A DNA stretch of 64,000 nt. Origin: Lentisphaerota bacterium (GTDB taxonomy: Bacteria > Verrucomicrobiota > Kiritimatiellia > RFP12 > UBA1067). Under the pieces are notes generated by a model. The model worked only from the letters and a program-made list of their open reading frames with translations. It searched no databases and was not told the DNA's origin. Positions 36,197 through 45,536 of the stretch are shown in pieces. The translations under genes and the position numbers were made by a program. The DNA lies in assembly GCA_015061665.1 (NCBI GenBank), contig SUWC01000003.1, positions 23,945-87,944 of the forward strand. Reading direction: 5' to 3'. How positions within the stretch are numbered: position 1 is the first letter of the stretch; every line of letters begins with the position of its first letter.

Positions 36197-36945
36197 GGCT
36201 TCTTCCCGTCGGCTACGAGCTTCACCAGCGCGGAGCCGACAATGTATCCATCGGCGTGGCGCGAAACCTCCTCGCCCTGCGCCTTCGTCGAGATGCCAAA
36301 GCCGGCCGCGACGGGAAGGTGCGACACGGCGCGGATCGACTCGAGGCGAGACGCGAGGTCGGCAGGCAGCTCGGTTCTCGCGCCGGTCGTGCCCTTTACG
36401 GTGATCACGTACAGGAACGAGTTGTCGAGCCCCTTCTCGCTTTCCCTGACACGCTCAATAGGCGTATTCGGCGCGATGAGCGGAATGTATCCGATTCCGT
36501 ACGACCTGAGGACGCTCAGCAGCTCCTCCCGCTCCTCAAGCGGAAGGTCAACCGCGAGGACAGCGTCAACGCCAGCGTCCGCCGCGGCCTTCGCGAAGGT
36601 CTCGAGCCCCTTCGAGAAGATGAGGTTGTAGTACGAGAACAGGACGAACCCAGTCTCGGGATGGCGGGCGCGGAGCCGCTTCGTAAGCTCCAGCACTCCG
36701 TCCAGCGTCGTGCCCTGCTTGAGGGCCTCGTACGCCGCCGAGCGGATAACCCCGCCGTCCGCGAACGGATCTGAGAACGGGACGCCCAGTTCCACGATGT
36801 CGGCTCCCGATGCGATTACGTCGTCGATCGCCTGTTCGCTCTTTTCCATCGTCGGGAAGCCAACTGTGAGATACGCGACAAAGGCGCCGCGCCCTTCCGA
36901 CTTCGCCCTCGCGAAGGACTCTGTTATTCTCTGCTTCATGTTCAA
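36184..36945 (-). CDS. trpA: Tryptophan synthase alpha chain
   Basis: 253 aa. Cleaves indole-3-glycerol phosphate; VELGVPFSDPFADGGVI includes a catalytic residue and the phosphate site is near GFGIST. Six bp after trpB. Confidence 0.96.
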   Translation of the reverse strand: MNMKQRITESFARAKSEGRGAFVAYLTVGFPTMEKSEQAIDDVIASGADIVELGVPFSDPFADGGVIRSAAYEALKQGTTLDGVLELTKRLRARHPETGFVLFSYYNLIFSKGLETFAKAAADAGVDAVLAVDLPLEEREELLSVLRSYGIGYIPLIAPNTPIERVRESEKGLDNSFLYVITVKGTTGARTELPADLASRLESIRAVSHLPVAAGFGISTKAQGEEVSRHADGYIVGSALVKLVADGKKPCLA

Positions 36946-36951
36946 ATTTCC

Positions 36952-38127
<1,176 letters not shown>

Positions 38128-38154
38128 AGTAACTGATCTAGCTGATTATTGTGG

Positions 38155-38961
38155 TTAAAACTTCTTTGCCATCTGCACCTGACTGATTAGTTCTTTGAGT
38201 TTGGCCCCTGGCCATCGCTCGCGCATCAGCGCGGTGCCGACAAGGAAGCCGTCCGCGCCGGCGTCCCGAGCGCGGGCTATCGCCTCGGCGGAGTGCATCC
38301 CCGACTCGGCGATCCTCACGCACGGGCGCGGGATGCGCCCGATGAAAGTCTCGAGCCGCGACACGTCGCACTTGAAGTTGCGGAGATTCCTGCAGTTCAC
38401 GCCGATCATCTTCGCGCCGACTCCGACCGCGCGGTCGATTTCGTTCTCGTCGTGCGTCTCCACCAGCGCCGCGAGCCCAAGCTCGTGCGCGAAGGCAAGG
38501 AGGTCAGAGAGCTTCGCGTCGTCCAGAACCGCCGCGATGAGCAGAACCGCATCAGCCCCCGCCGCGCGCGCAGCCGCGATCTGGTAGGGCGACGAAAGGA
38601 AGTCCTTGTAGAGGATCGGAAGACCGACGACGCCGCGCACCGACTTCAGGTAGTCCTCGCTTCCGAGGAAGCGGTGCGGCTCGCAGAGGACCGACAGCGC
38701 GGCCGCGCCAGCGGACTCAAGCTCCTTGGCAAGTTCAAGCGGACGGAAGTCTTCTCGGATCATCCCCTCGGACGGCGACGCGCGCTTCAGTTCCGAGATG
38801 ACGCGCGGCGTCCGCCCTTCGCCCCTGAACGCGCCGATGAAGTCGCACGGCGCCGGCGCGGCGGAAGCGCGGCGCATCATCTCGTCGAACGAGACCTCCG
38901 CCTCGCGCAGCTCCGCGTCCCTGCGGCGCATGGCCGTGAGTTCTTCGAGTATGTCGCTCAT
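38155..38961 (-). CDS. trpC: Indole-3-glycerol phosphate synthase
   Basis: 268-aa TIM barrel. VISELKRASPSEG, the PILYKDFLSSPYQI strand and IGVNCRNLRNF are family motifs. ATGA overlap with the trpGD stop. Confidence 0.96.
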   Translation of the reverse strand: MSDILEELTAMRRRDAELREAEVSFDEMMRRASAAPAPCDFIGAFRGEGRTPRVISELKRASPSEGMIREDFRPLELAKELESAGAAALSVLCEPHRFLGSEDYLKSVRGVVGLPILYKDFLSSPYQIAAARAAGADAVLLIAAVLDDAKLSDLLAFAHELGLAALVETHDENEIDRAVGVGAKMIGVNCRNLRNFKCDVSRLETFIGRIPRPCVRIAESGMHSAEAIARARDAGADGFLVGTALMRERWPGAKLKELISQVQMAKKF

Positions 38962-40568
38962 CGCATCGCCTCCAGCATCGCATGGAGCTTCGCGAAAGCG
39001 CGACCGGAGTCTACGGACTCCTTTGCCGCCGCAACGGAGTCCGCGTAGCTTGACGCCTTGTCCGCCACGAGAATCGCGGCAGCTGCGTTTTCAACCGCAG
39101 CGGCGCGGCGCGCCCCGCGGTCCTCGCCCTTCAGAACGCCCAGCAGGAGCTTCGCGTTCTCCTGCGCGTCGCCGCCCTTGATCGCGTCTAGCCCGAATCG
39201 CTCGCCGTATTGCCCGCCAGCGTCCAGAAGCGTGTTCTTGACGAGTCCGTGTTCCAGGGTGGAGACGAAGGTGAATCCGTCGGGGCTTATCTCGTCAAGT
39301 CCGCCCGACCCGCACACGACCATCGCGCGCTTCGAGCCGAGCCTCGCGAGCGCATTGGCGAGGACCATCGTGAGCTTCTCCTGCGGCACGCCGATCACGT
39401 GGCGTTTCGCGCCCGCGGGGTTCGTGAGCGGGCCAAGGAGGTTGAAGACCGTCCGGAAGCCGAGCGTACGCCGGACGGACGCGGCGAACCGCATAGCGGG
39501 ATGGAGATTGCGGCAGAAGAGGAACCCGACGCCCGTGCGCTTGACGCAGTCGGCCATCTTTTCCGCCCCCGCGGCAAGGTTGAGGCCGAGCGCGCCGAGC
39601 ACATCCGCCGAGCCGCACATCGAAGTGGACGCGATGTTGCCGTGCTTTGCGATCGTGACCCCCGCGCCTGCTGCGATGAACGCCGCGGTCGTGGAGACGT
39701 TGAAGGAGTTGGATCCGTCGCCGCCGGTCCCAACGATGTCGACGGCATCGAGTCCGCCGAGGTCGACTTTGACCGCGGCGTCGCTCATCGCCCGCGCCGC
39801 GCCCGCCAAAGCCTCCGGCGTAACGGGATTGCGCGCGATCGCCGTGAGAAAGGCGGCGAGTTCAGGCTCGCTGACCTCTCCGGAGAGAATGGACGCGAAG
39901 AAGCCCTCGGACTCCTCCTCTCCAGGCGTTGCGCCGTCGAGGGCTCGCGCGATCACGGCCTTGCGGACGGACTGCGTCAGCGTCTTGTGCGTGCGCCGGC
40001 CGATGGCCATCTCGAGAAAGTTGGCGAGCTGCTTCACGCCCTGGGGGGTGCCGATGGACTCGGGGTGGTACTGGAGCGACTCGATCGGCAGCGTCTTGTG
40101 GCGCAGTCCCATGATTTCGCCGTCCTCGCTTTCGGCGGATACCTCGAAGCAGTCGGGGAGCGTCGCGCGCTCGACCGCAAGCGAGTGGTAGCGCATGGCG
40201 GAGAAGCCCTGGTCGAGTCCGGCGAACAGCCCCTTTCCGTCATGGCGGATGCGGCTCGTCTTGCCGTGCATCAGGCGCTTGGCGCGGACTATGCGTCCGC
40301 CGAAGGCCTGGGCTATGGACTGGTGCCCCAGGCAGATGCCGAGGAGCGGCACCTTGCCGGCGAAAGCCTTGACCGCCTCGAGCGTCACGCCGGCGGAGTC
40401 CGGATTGCCGGGCCCCGGCGAGAAGACGATCGCCTGCGGGTTGAGCGCGGCGATTCCCGCCACGTCGATCTTGTCGTTTCTGACGACCTTCATGTCCGCG
40501 CCTAGCGCGCGTATCATCTGCACGAGATTGTACGTGAAGGAGTCGTAGTTGTCGATCATCAGTATCAT
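38958..40568 (-). CDS. trpGD: Fused anthranilate synthase glutaminase / anthranilate phosphoribosyltransferase
   Basis: 536-aa two-domain protein, like E. coli TrpGD. Residues 1-190 are the amidotransferase (MIDNYDSFTYNLVQ, nucleophile in GICLGHQS, LQYHPESI). Residues ~200-536 are the phosphoribosyltransferase (GTGGDGSNSFNVSTTAA, and CGSADVLGALG). The ORF track extends far upstream in frame through trpE, but the ATG at 40568 has GGAGGA and overlaps the trpE stop as TAATG. The domain linker carries no inserted repeat. Confidence 0.96.
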   Translation of the reverse strand: MILMIDNYDSFTYNLVQMIRALGADMKVVRNDKIDVAGIAALNPQAIVFSPGPGNPDSAGVTLEAVKAFAGKVPLLGICLGHQSIAQAFGGRIVRAKRLMHGKTSRIRHDGKGLFAGLDQGFSAMRYHSLAVERATLPDCFEVSAESEDGEIMGLRHKTLPIESLQYHPESIGTPQGVKQLANFLEMAIGRRTHKTLTQSVRKAVIARALDGATPGEEESEGFFASILSGEVSEPELAAFLTAIARNPVTPEALAGAARAMSDAAVKVDLGGLDAVDIVGTGGDGSNSFNVSTTAAFIAAGAGVTIAKHGNIASTSMCGSADVLGALGLNLAAGAEKMADCVKRTGVGFLFCRNLHPAMRFAASVRRTLGFRTVFNLLGPLTNPAGAKRHVIGVPQEKLTMVLANALARLGSKRAMVVCGSGGLDEISPDGFTFVSTLEHGLVKNTLLDAGGQYGERFGLDAIKGGDAQENAKLLLGVLKGEDRGARRAAAVENAAAAILVADKASSYADSVAAAKESVDSGRAFAKLHAMLEAMR

Positions 40569-41995
40569 TACAGTTCCTCCGCAAACTTGACGGCCTCGAA
40601 GACGGCCTTGGACTTGTTGACTGTCTCCTCGTATTCCTTTTCGGGATCGGAGTCCGCGACGATCCCCGCTCCGGCGCGCATCATTATGCCGTCGCCTTCC
40701 TTGAGAAGGGTCCGGATGACGATGGCGAAGTTCATGTCGCCTGTAAGCGAGAAATATCCGGCGGCACCGCCGTAGACTCCGCGCGGGGACTTCTCGTACT
40801 CGGCGAGCAGCTCCATGGCGCGAATCTTGGGCGCGCCCGAGAGAGTCCCTGCGGGGAACGTCGCCTTGAGCAGGCCAAATGCATCGTACTCCTTGTCGAG
40901 CGTGCCGGAGACGTTGCTTACGAGATGCATGACGTGCGAGTAGCGCTCGACATGGGCGAGCCCCGAGACCTTGACGCTGCCCGTCTCGCAGACGCGCCCG
41001 AGGTCGTTGCGCCCGAGGTCGACGAGCATGACGTGCTCCGCGTTCTCCTTCTCGTCCGCCTTGAGTTCGCGCTCCAGCTCCGCGTCGAGCGCGGCGGTTT
41101 TGCCGCGCGGACGCGTTCCGGCGATCGGCGCGGTCGAGGCGGTGCGTCCGTCGAGCTTCACGAGCTCCTCCGGCGAGGAGCCGATCAGCGTCTTTCCGCC
41201 GAGGCGCATGAAGAAGTTGTATGGCGACGGATTGATCATCCTGAGTGCGCGGTACAGCGCGAGGTCGGAGACGGAAGAGCGCGCGAGGAACTTCTGCGAC
41301 GGCACGATCTGGATCACCTCGCCGGCCGCGATCGCCTCCTTGCACTTCGCGACCATCGCGCAGAACTCATCGCGCGTCATCTCGCTGACGAACTCCGATG
41401 CGGGGCCTCTTGAGGCGCGCGGCTTCGGAGCGCCTGCAAGGCGGGCGATAGAATCCGCGCTCAGCATCTTCGCGTAGATGCGCTCTATCTGCGCCATGGC
41501 GTCCGCATAGGCGCCATCCTTCGACGCGTCTGCGATGACTACGATCGTAACCGTTCCGCGGACATTGTCGAACACAAGGAACTTGTCGCAGACGAGGAAC
41601 GACATCAGAGGGGTCCCTTCGGCGCTCTTGGTCCTGATCCGAGGCTCGAAGATTCGTACTGCGTCGTAGGAGACATACCCGACCGCGCCGCCCTGGAAGG
41701 AAGGTATTTCGGGCGCGGGGTTGTAGCGCAGCGACGAAAAGCGCGCGCGGAGCTCCTCCAGCGCGGACTCTCCTTCAACGCGGCCGCACGGCTCGAGACC
41801 GAGGTAGGAGTAGCGTCCGCGCGTCTCCCCGCCGGCGACGCTTTCGAGCAGAAAGGCCTCCTCCGAGTCGTCGAGGCGCGAAAGCGCGGCGACTGGTGTC
41901 TCGCGGTCGGACAGGAACTCCTTGAATACCGCGACGCGGTCGGCATTCGCCGCGCGGCGGACGTATTCTTCTTCTGTAAGGATTTTCATGCTCAT
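40568..41995 (-). CDS. trpE: Anthranilate synthase component I
   Basis: 475 aa. Converts chorismate to anthranilate with TrpG. LLES near residue 50 is the usual tryptophan-feedback motif; GTRPRGKTAALD and DLGRNDLGRV are catalytic-domain signatures. The start is ATG 41995 (MSMKILTEEEY) or 41989; the longer ORF-track start runs through the attenuator leader and is rejected. First structural gene of the trp operon. Confidence 0.96.
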   Translation of the reverse strand: MSMKILTEEEYVRRAANADRVAVFKEFLSDRETPVAALSRLDDSEEAFLLESVAGGETRGRYSYLGLEPCGRVEGESALEELRARFSSLRYNPAPEIPSFQGGAVGYVSYDAVRIFEPRIRTKSAEGTPLMSFLVCDKFLVFDNVRGTVTIVVIADASKDGAYADAMAQIERIYAKMLSADSIARLAGAPKPRASRGPASEFVSEMTRDEFCAMVAKCKEAIAAGEVIQIVPSQKFLARSSVSDLALYRALRMINPSPYNFFMRLGGKTLIGSSPEELVKLDGRTASTAPIAGTRPRGKTAALDAELERELKADEKENAEHVMLVDLGRNDLGRVCETGSVKVSGLAHVERYSHVMHLVSNVSGTLDKEYDAFGLLKATFPAGTLSGAPKIRAMELLAEYEKSPRGVYGGAAGYFSLTGDMNFAIVIRTLLKEGDGIMMRAGAGIVADSDPEKEYEETVNKSKAVFEAVKFAEEL

Positions 41996-42042
41996 GAGGT
42001 TTTCTTTGCCTTTTTGATTATGTCGTTTTTCGGAAAAACAAA

Positions 42043-42074
42043 TCGGGCCGAGTCTCCTAGGAGATCCGGCCCGA
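42043..42074 (-). terminator. trp attenuator terminator
   Basis: On the minus strand TCGGGCCG...CTCCTAGGAG...CGGCCCGA forms a long GC-rich stem followed by TTTGTTTTT, 48 nt before trpE. It is a good intrinsic terminator between leader peptide and trpE. Confidence 0.9.
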
Positions 42075-42099
42075 GCTTTCGCGCTTACATGGATTTCAA

Positions 42100-42177
42100 C
42101 TATATGAGGAAGCGCACCGCAAGACCAGATCCGCAGTGGCGCCACCAGTAGTTGTAAACGCATGTTTTGTTCTTCAT
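42100..42177 (-). CDS. trpL: trp leader peptide
   Basis: 25 codons, MKNKTCVYNYWWRHC..., with tandem tryptophans at positions 11-12. The stop lies 26 nt before the terminator stem. Classic ribosome-mediated attenuation layout: stalling at the Trp codons when Trp-tRNA is scarce should prevent terminator formation. Too short for the ORF track. Confidence 0.9.
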   Translation of the reverse strand: MKNKTCVYNYWWRHCGSGLAVRFLI

Positions 42178-42184
42178 GCCCTAT

Positions 42185-42213
42185 ATTGTAGCATTTCCCC
42201 GCGCAGAGCGCAA
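42185..42213 (-). promoter_or_regulatory. trp operon promoter
   Basis: TTGCGC, 17-bp spacer, TACAAT on the minus strand. The -10 ends 7 nt before the trpL ATG, so the leader peptide would be translated from a leaderless or nearly leaderless message. Confidence 0.75.
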
Positions 42214-42238
42214 TGGGGGTCCTGATAGTTTTTTTTTC

Positions 42239-43984
42239 TTATTCGGCGGCGACGGGCATTGGCGCGATGGCGTCAAAGTCGACGACGGACGAAACGTAGC
42301 CGCTCTTCGCCTTCGCGAGCTCGGCGCGGAACGTCGGGTACTTCGTCTTGAGCCAGTAGTCAAGCACGACCTTCTTCTCGGGGAACTTCGCCGCGAAGCG
42401 CACGAACAGCGCTCCGACGACGACACCGATTGCGCCGTCAACAAGCTGGCGCGCGTGCAGGTCGTGGTAGGTCTTCCCGTCGGGATGCGCCTTGACGAAC
42501 TCGACTGCGGAGTCGAGCTCGGCCGAAAGCGCGTTGACCTCCGCAAGCGCGGGAAGCAGGTCGGCGGGGATTTCGACGCCTTCCGTGATATCGGCGACGA
42601 CGTCCCTGTAGAGCCCTGCCATCACGCCTGCGATAGCGGCAACGACCTGAAGCTGCGAGGTGCCCTCGTAGATGGACGTGATGCGCGCGTCGCGCAGATA
42701 GCGCTCGACGGGATAGTCCTTCATGTAGCCCGAGCCGCCGAGAACCGCGACAGCGCCGTTGGAGACGCGCGTGGACATCTCGGAGGCGTAGTACTTCGCC
42801 ATTGGCGTGAGCATCTTGTTGAAGCCGGCGTACTTCTTCATGCGCTTGCGGACGTCCTGCGCCTCGGGAGAGCCCTTCATCGACTCGAACTTGCGCGTCA
42901 GGCCGTTTTCGAGGTCGACGGACTTCGAGGAATAGTAGGCGAGCGTGCGGGACGCCTGGAGGTCGACGGACATGTCGCTCATCAGCTCGCGGAGGGCGGG
43001 GAAGGTGTCGATCGTCACGCCGAACTGCCTGCGGCTCGCGCCGTATTCGCGCGCCGCGCGGTATGCGGCCTCGCCGATGCCCGTTCCCTGCGCGGAGATG
43101 CCGACGCGCGCGCCGTTCATAAGCGACATGACGTAGGTGATGAGTCCGCGCTTGCGCTGCCCGATCAGCTTCGCCGGCGCATTGTCGAACACCATCTCGC
43201 ATGTGGGCGAGCCGTTGATGCCGAGCTTGTGCTCGAGACGGCGAACGCGGACCTGCGGGCACTTCTCGACGAGCAGGCAGCTGAGTCCAGCGCCGTTCGT
43301 CGTGCCGGGTTCGGTGCGGGCGAGCACGAGAAGCACGTCGCCGCAGCCGTTGGTGATGAAGCGCTTAACGCCGTTGACGAACCAGTTGCCGTTCTCGTCC
43401 TGCCAGGCCGTGGTCTTGACGCTCTGCAGGTCGCTGCCCGCGTCGGGCTCGGTGAGGACCATCGCGCCGGTCCAAGTTCCGTCGCAGAGGTTGGGAACGT
43501 ACTGTTTCTTGATATCCTCGGACGCGAACTGGTTGATCGTCTCGGCTATGCCCTGGAGCCCGAAGATGTTCATGAGCGCGGCGTCAGCGCGGCTGACGAT
43601 GTCGTTGCAGGCCGTGAGGATCGTGCAGGGCATGTTGAGCCCGCCGAGGTAGTACGGAATCGTGCATCCGGAGAGGCGCGACGACCCGAGGAGCTTGACG
43701 GCCTGGGCGATGCCCGGGGTGTAGGTGACCGAGCCGTCCTCGTTCAGGACGTTGCCCAGCCTGTCCGTCTCCTCCGCAGTAGGCGCGATGCGGTTGCCGC
43801 AGATGTCCCCGCAGACGTCGAGAGCGCGCTTGTAGTTGTCGATCGCGTCCGCCGCGTCGGTCGGCGCAAAGTCGTATTCCTTCGCGTAGGAGAAGCCGTT
43901 TTCGAGAAGCTCGGCGACCTCTGAAAGGTCGAGCATGTCGATCGTCTTTGCGATATCCGGATTGTCTTTGTAGAAGTTGCTCAT
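42239..43984 (-). CDS. Acyl-CoA dehydrogenase
   Basis: 581 aa. Helical N-terminal domain, FAD-binding middle (MVLTEPDAGSDLQSVKT, RFITNGCGD), and a C-terminal helical domain with IYEGTSQLQ, the usual catalytic-glutamate region. The length and C-terminal extension resemble the DmdC-like/long acyl-CoA dehydrogenases. Substrate unknown. RBS GGAG. No associated electron-transfer flavoprotein genes are in the window. Confidence 0.9.
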   Translation of the reverse strand: MSNFYKDNPDIAKTIDMLDLSEVAELLENGFSYAKEYDFAPTDAADAIDNYKRALDVCGDICGNRIAPTAEETDRLGNVLNEDGSVTYTPGIAQAVKLLGSSRLSGCTIPYYLGGLNMPCTILTACNDIVSRADAALMNIFGLQGIAETINQFASEDIKKQYVPNLCDGTWTGAMVLTEPDAGSDLQSVKTTAWQDENGNWFVNGVKRFITNGCGDVLLVLARTEPGTTNGAGLSCLLVEKCPQVRVRRLEHKLGINGSPTCEMVFDNAPAKLIGQRKRGLITYVMSLMNGARVGISAQGTGIGEAAYRAAREYGASRRQFGVTIDTFPALRELMSDMSVDLQASRTLAYYSSKSVDLENGLTRKFESMKGSPEAQDVRKRMKKYAGFNKMLTPMAKYYASEMSTRVSNGAVAVLGGSGYMKDYPVERYLRDARITSIYEGTSQLQVVAAIAGVMAGLYRDVVADITEGVEIPADLLPALAEVNALSAELDSAVEFVKAHPDGKTYHDLHARQLVDGAIGVVVGALFVRFAAKFPEKKVVLDYWLKTKYPTFRAELAKAKSGYVSSVVDFDAIAPMPVAAE

Positions 43985-44080
43985 TGTTTATCTCCATGTC
44001 AGTGATACAGGCAGAACAACGAGCTGCCTCCCCACTACTTATCTTAATAGTATATCAAAAAATCGGCCTCAATGCAGAAA

Positions 44081-44424
44081 CTACGGCCAAAGCATTAAAA
44101 GCCGATCCTTCCCCTTCGGGGCCCCTGGATCGTTTTTAATGCGTTGGAAGTGTCTCAGCAACCATCAGCCAGTAGCGCAGTGTCCAATCCGAATGGTCGT
44201 GGCGCGTCTAGTGCGACCCTAGGACATACTAGGGGCAACAAATCGGCCGCGCCCGATGAATGCGCCTTGGACGCCTCCTGAAAGTCCAAGATGCGCGCCA
44301 CGACCGCCCGGATTGGGCGCTGATCGCTGGTTGTTGGCTGCTGAAACACTTCCAACGCATCAAAAATTCGTTCTACACCGCGTCAGCGGGGGGAAGGAAT
44401 TTTTGATGCGTTGGCCGTAATGCA
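44081..44424. repeat. Long foldback (inverted-repeat) element
   Basis: Two arms of roughly 130 nt pair across a loop of about 80-90 nt. Matching blocks include TACGGCCAA, TTAATGCGTTGGAAGTGT and GGTCGTGGCGCG, with about 75-80% identity by eye. Within each arm a shorter inverted repeat also exists (GCATTAAAA...TTTTTAATGC). It occupies most of the 624-bp gap 43985-44608. Confidence 0.75.
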
Positions 44425-44645
44425 GAAACCTAGCGAGGTGGGCGCATGGTGCTTCCAGAGACCTATGCGACAGGAAAGAGCGTTTCACCTGCATCGGACC
44501 AATCTGCGAGGCAGGTGAAAACTTCGTCCGAGGCGCGTAAAATCAAGTGTTTTGAGCCGGATCGGCAAAAGGTTTTGAGAACTCCGACGGTTGAAAAAAT
44601 CGGCTCCGTTACCACTTCGCCTTAGCTCCGCGTCGCGCAACCACA
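44421..44645 (+). repeat. 225-bp direct repeat, copy A
   Basis: TGCAGAAACCTAGCGAGGTG... to AACCACA; the same 225 bp length recurs at 50281-50505 with scattered substitutions and no indels. Confidence 0.9.
44446..44625 (+). CDS. 59-codon ORF inside the repeat, copy A
   Basis: MVLPETYATGKSVSPASDQS... ending EKIGSVTTSP. Intact in both repeat copies; differences are five amino-acid changes and at least three silent ones. No family recognised and no clear Shine-Dalgarno, so coding is unproven. One codon below the ORF-track cutoff. Confidence 0.35.
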   Translation: MVLPETYATGKSVSPASDQSARQVKTSSEARKIKCFEPDRQKVLRTPTVEKIGSVTTSP

Positions 44646-44905
44646 ATTTTGCCTCCGACTAGATTTCCTATATCTGGGGGCACCGCCCCCAGACCCCCAA
44701 AGCCGTCGCTGCAAATTTCATGCGGCTGAGCAGCGCGAAGCTCAGGGCGCAACGTTAGTGAAGCCTCTTTGCCAGCCGTCGGAGTTCCAATACCCTCCCG
44801 ACCCTTTATCCGCTTGATAGCCGCTTCGACCGCGGCCGAGCGCCGTGCAGCGCCCAACTCGTTCACCATCGCGCCCAGATGTTGAATACAGTAATCAACG
44901 TCCAA
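44609..44905 (-). pseudogene. Internally deleted copy of the HEAT-like gene
   Basis: VDYCIQHLGAMVNEL is joined directly to ARRSAAVEAAIKRIKGRE. In the fuller gene at 58527-59651 these segments are about 130 residues apart. The C-terminal tail is replaced by repeat-derived sequence including a CTGGGGGCACCGCCCCCAG hairpin. Confidence 0.7.
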
Positions 44906-44938
44906 ATGATTCTCTTCACGTCAATATACCCTATACCA

Positions 44939-45289
44939 TCACTTGTATTCCCGGGTTCTCATCGATGGAAACCAAACCGAAAACGCCCCTTTTGCGATGC
45001 GCCCTTCATGCAACGTCAAATACACAACAACACTGCTATCATAGCCACACAAACTCAAAATAGGCGATACTATCCGTTTTCTCCCAATCATCACAACCTT
45101 ACCCTTTCTTGATGCATTTCGTGGGAAGCGCTTATAAATTTCATTTTCAGATCGACCTTCCAGCAAAAGAGCCGCATGGACAAAATGCCTTTCCCTGTAT
45201 AAATCTAGAAAAAGTATACCTGCAAACAGCACCGACAGAAATGCTGTTGCCATTATGTACTTATTGCGGAATACATTCATGACATTCAT
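44939..45289 (-). CDS. Small membrane protein of unknown function
   Basis: 116 aa with one N-terminal membrane helix (YIMATAFLSVLFAGILFLDLY) followed by a Lys/Arg-rich soluble part. AT-richer than the metabolic genes, suggesting acquisition. No homologue recognised. Confidence 0.55.
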   Translation of the reverse strand: MNVMNVFRNKYIMATAFLSVLFAGILFLDLYRERHFVHAALLLEGRSENEIYKRFPRNASRKGKVVMIGRKRIVSPILSLCGYDSSVVVYLTLHEGRIAKGAFSVWFPSMRTREYK

Positions 45290-45312
45290 AGGAGACCATA
45301 AAGCCTATTGCA

Positions 45313-45349
45313 TAAGTTAGCGGCATTCGGGTCAGAGCTTATTAATACA
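45313..45349 (+). repeat. 37-bp dispersed repeat, copy 1
   Basis: TAAGTTAGCGGCATTCGGGT... is identical over 37 bp to 50241-50277 and partly inverted at 50070-50085. Confidence 0.85.
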
Positions 45350-45536
45350 ATCATTACACAACGATTTCTTTTCATAGCCAACGCCTTATTTCAAGCAACC
45401 GGCACAGCCCGTGGTGATCAGCGTGGGCGTAGCGGCGGACGCAGAGATTGCCGCGCGCGCCGCGGCTGCGGCAATCAAGACCGCAAACAGATTTTCATCC
45501 TTGCGAACACTGGTTCAACTCCGCAAATTTACCTCG

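Noticed and set aside
40569-41345. In-frame upstream extension of trpGD to 41345
   Set aside because: It runs antisense-like through trpE in another frame; ATG 40568 has GGAGGA and a TAATG junction.
41996-42163. N-terminal extension of TrpE in the ORF track
   Set aside because: The sequence is the attenuator: leader peptide and terminator hairpin.
42167-43924. 585-aa plus-strand ORF opposite the acyl-CoA dehydrogenase
   Set aside because: Codon-bias shadow; the minus strand encodes a clear acyl-CoA dehydrogenase and the trp promoter lies at this ORF's start.
44081-44424. Integron attC site
   Set aside because: The GTTGGAAG boxes do not fit the attC core consensus, there is no integrase, and the arms are much longer than usual.
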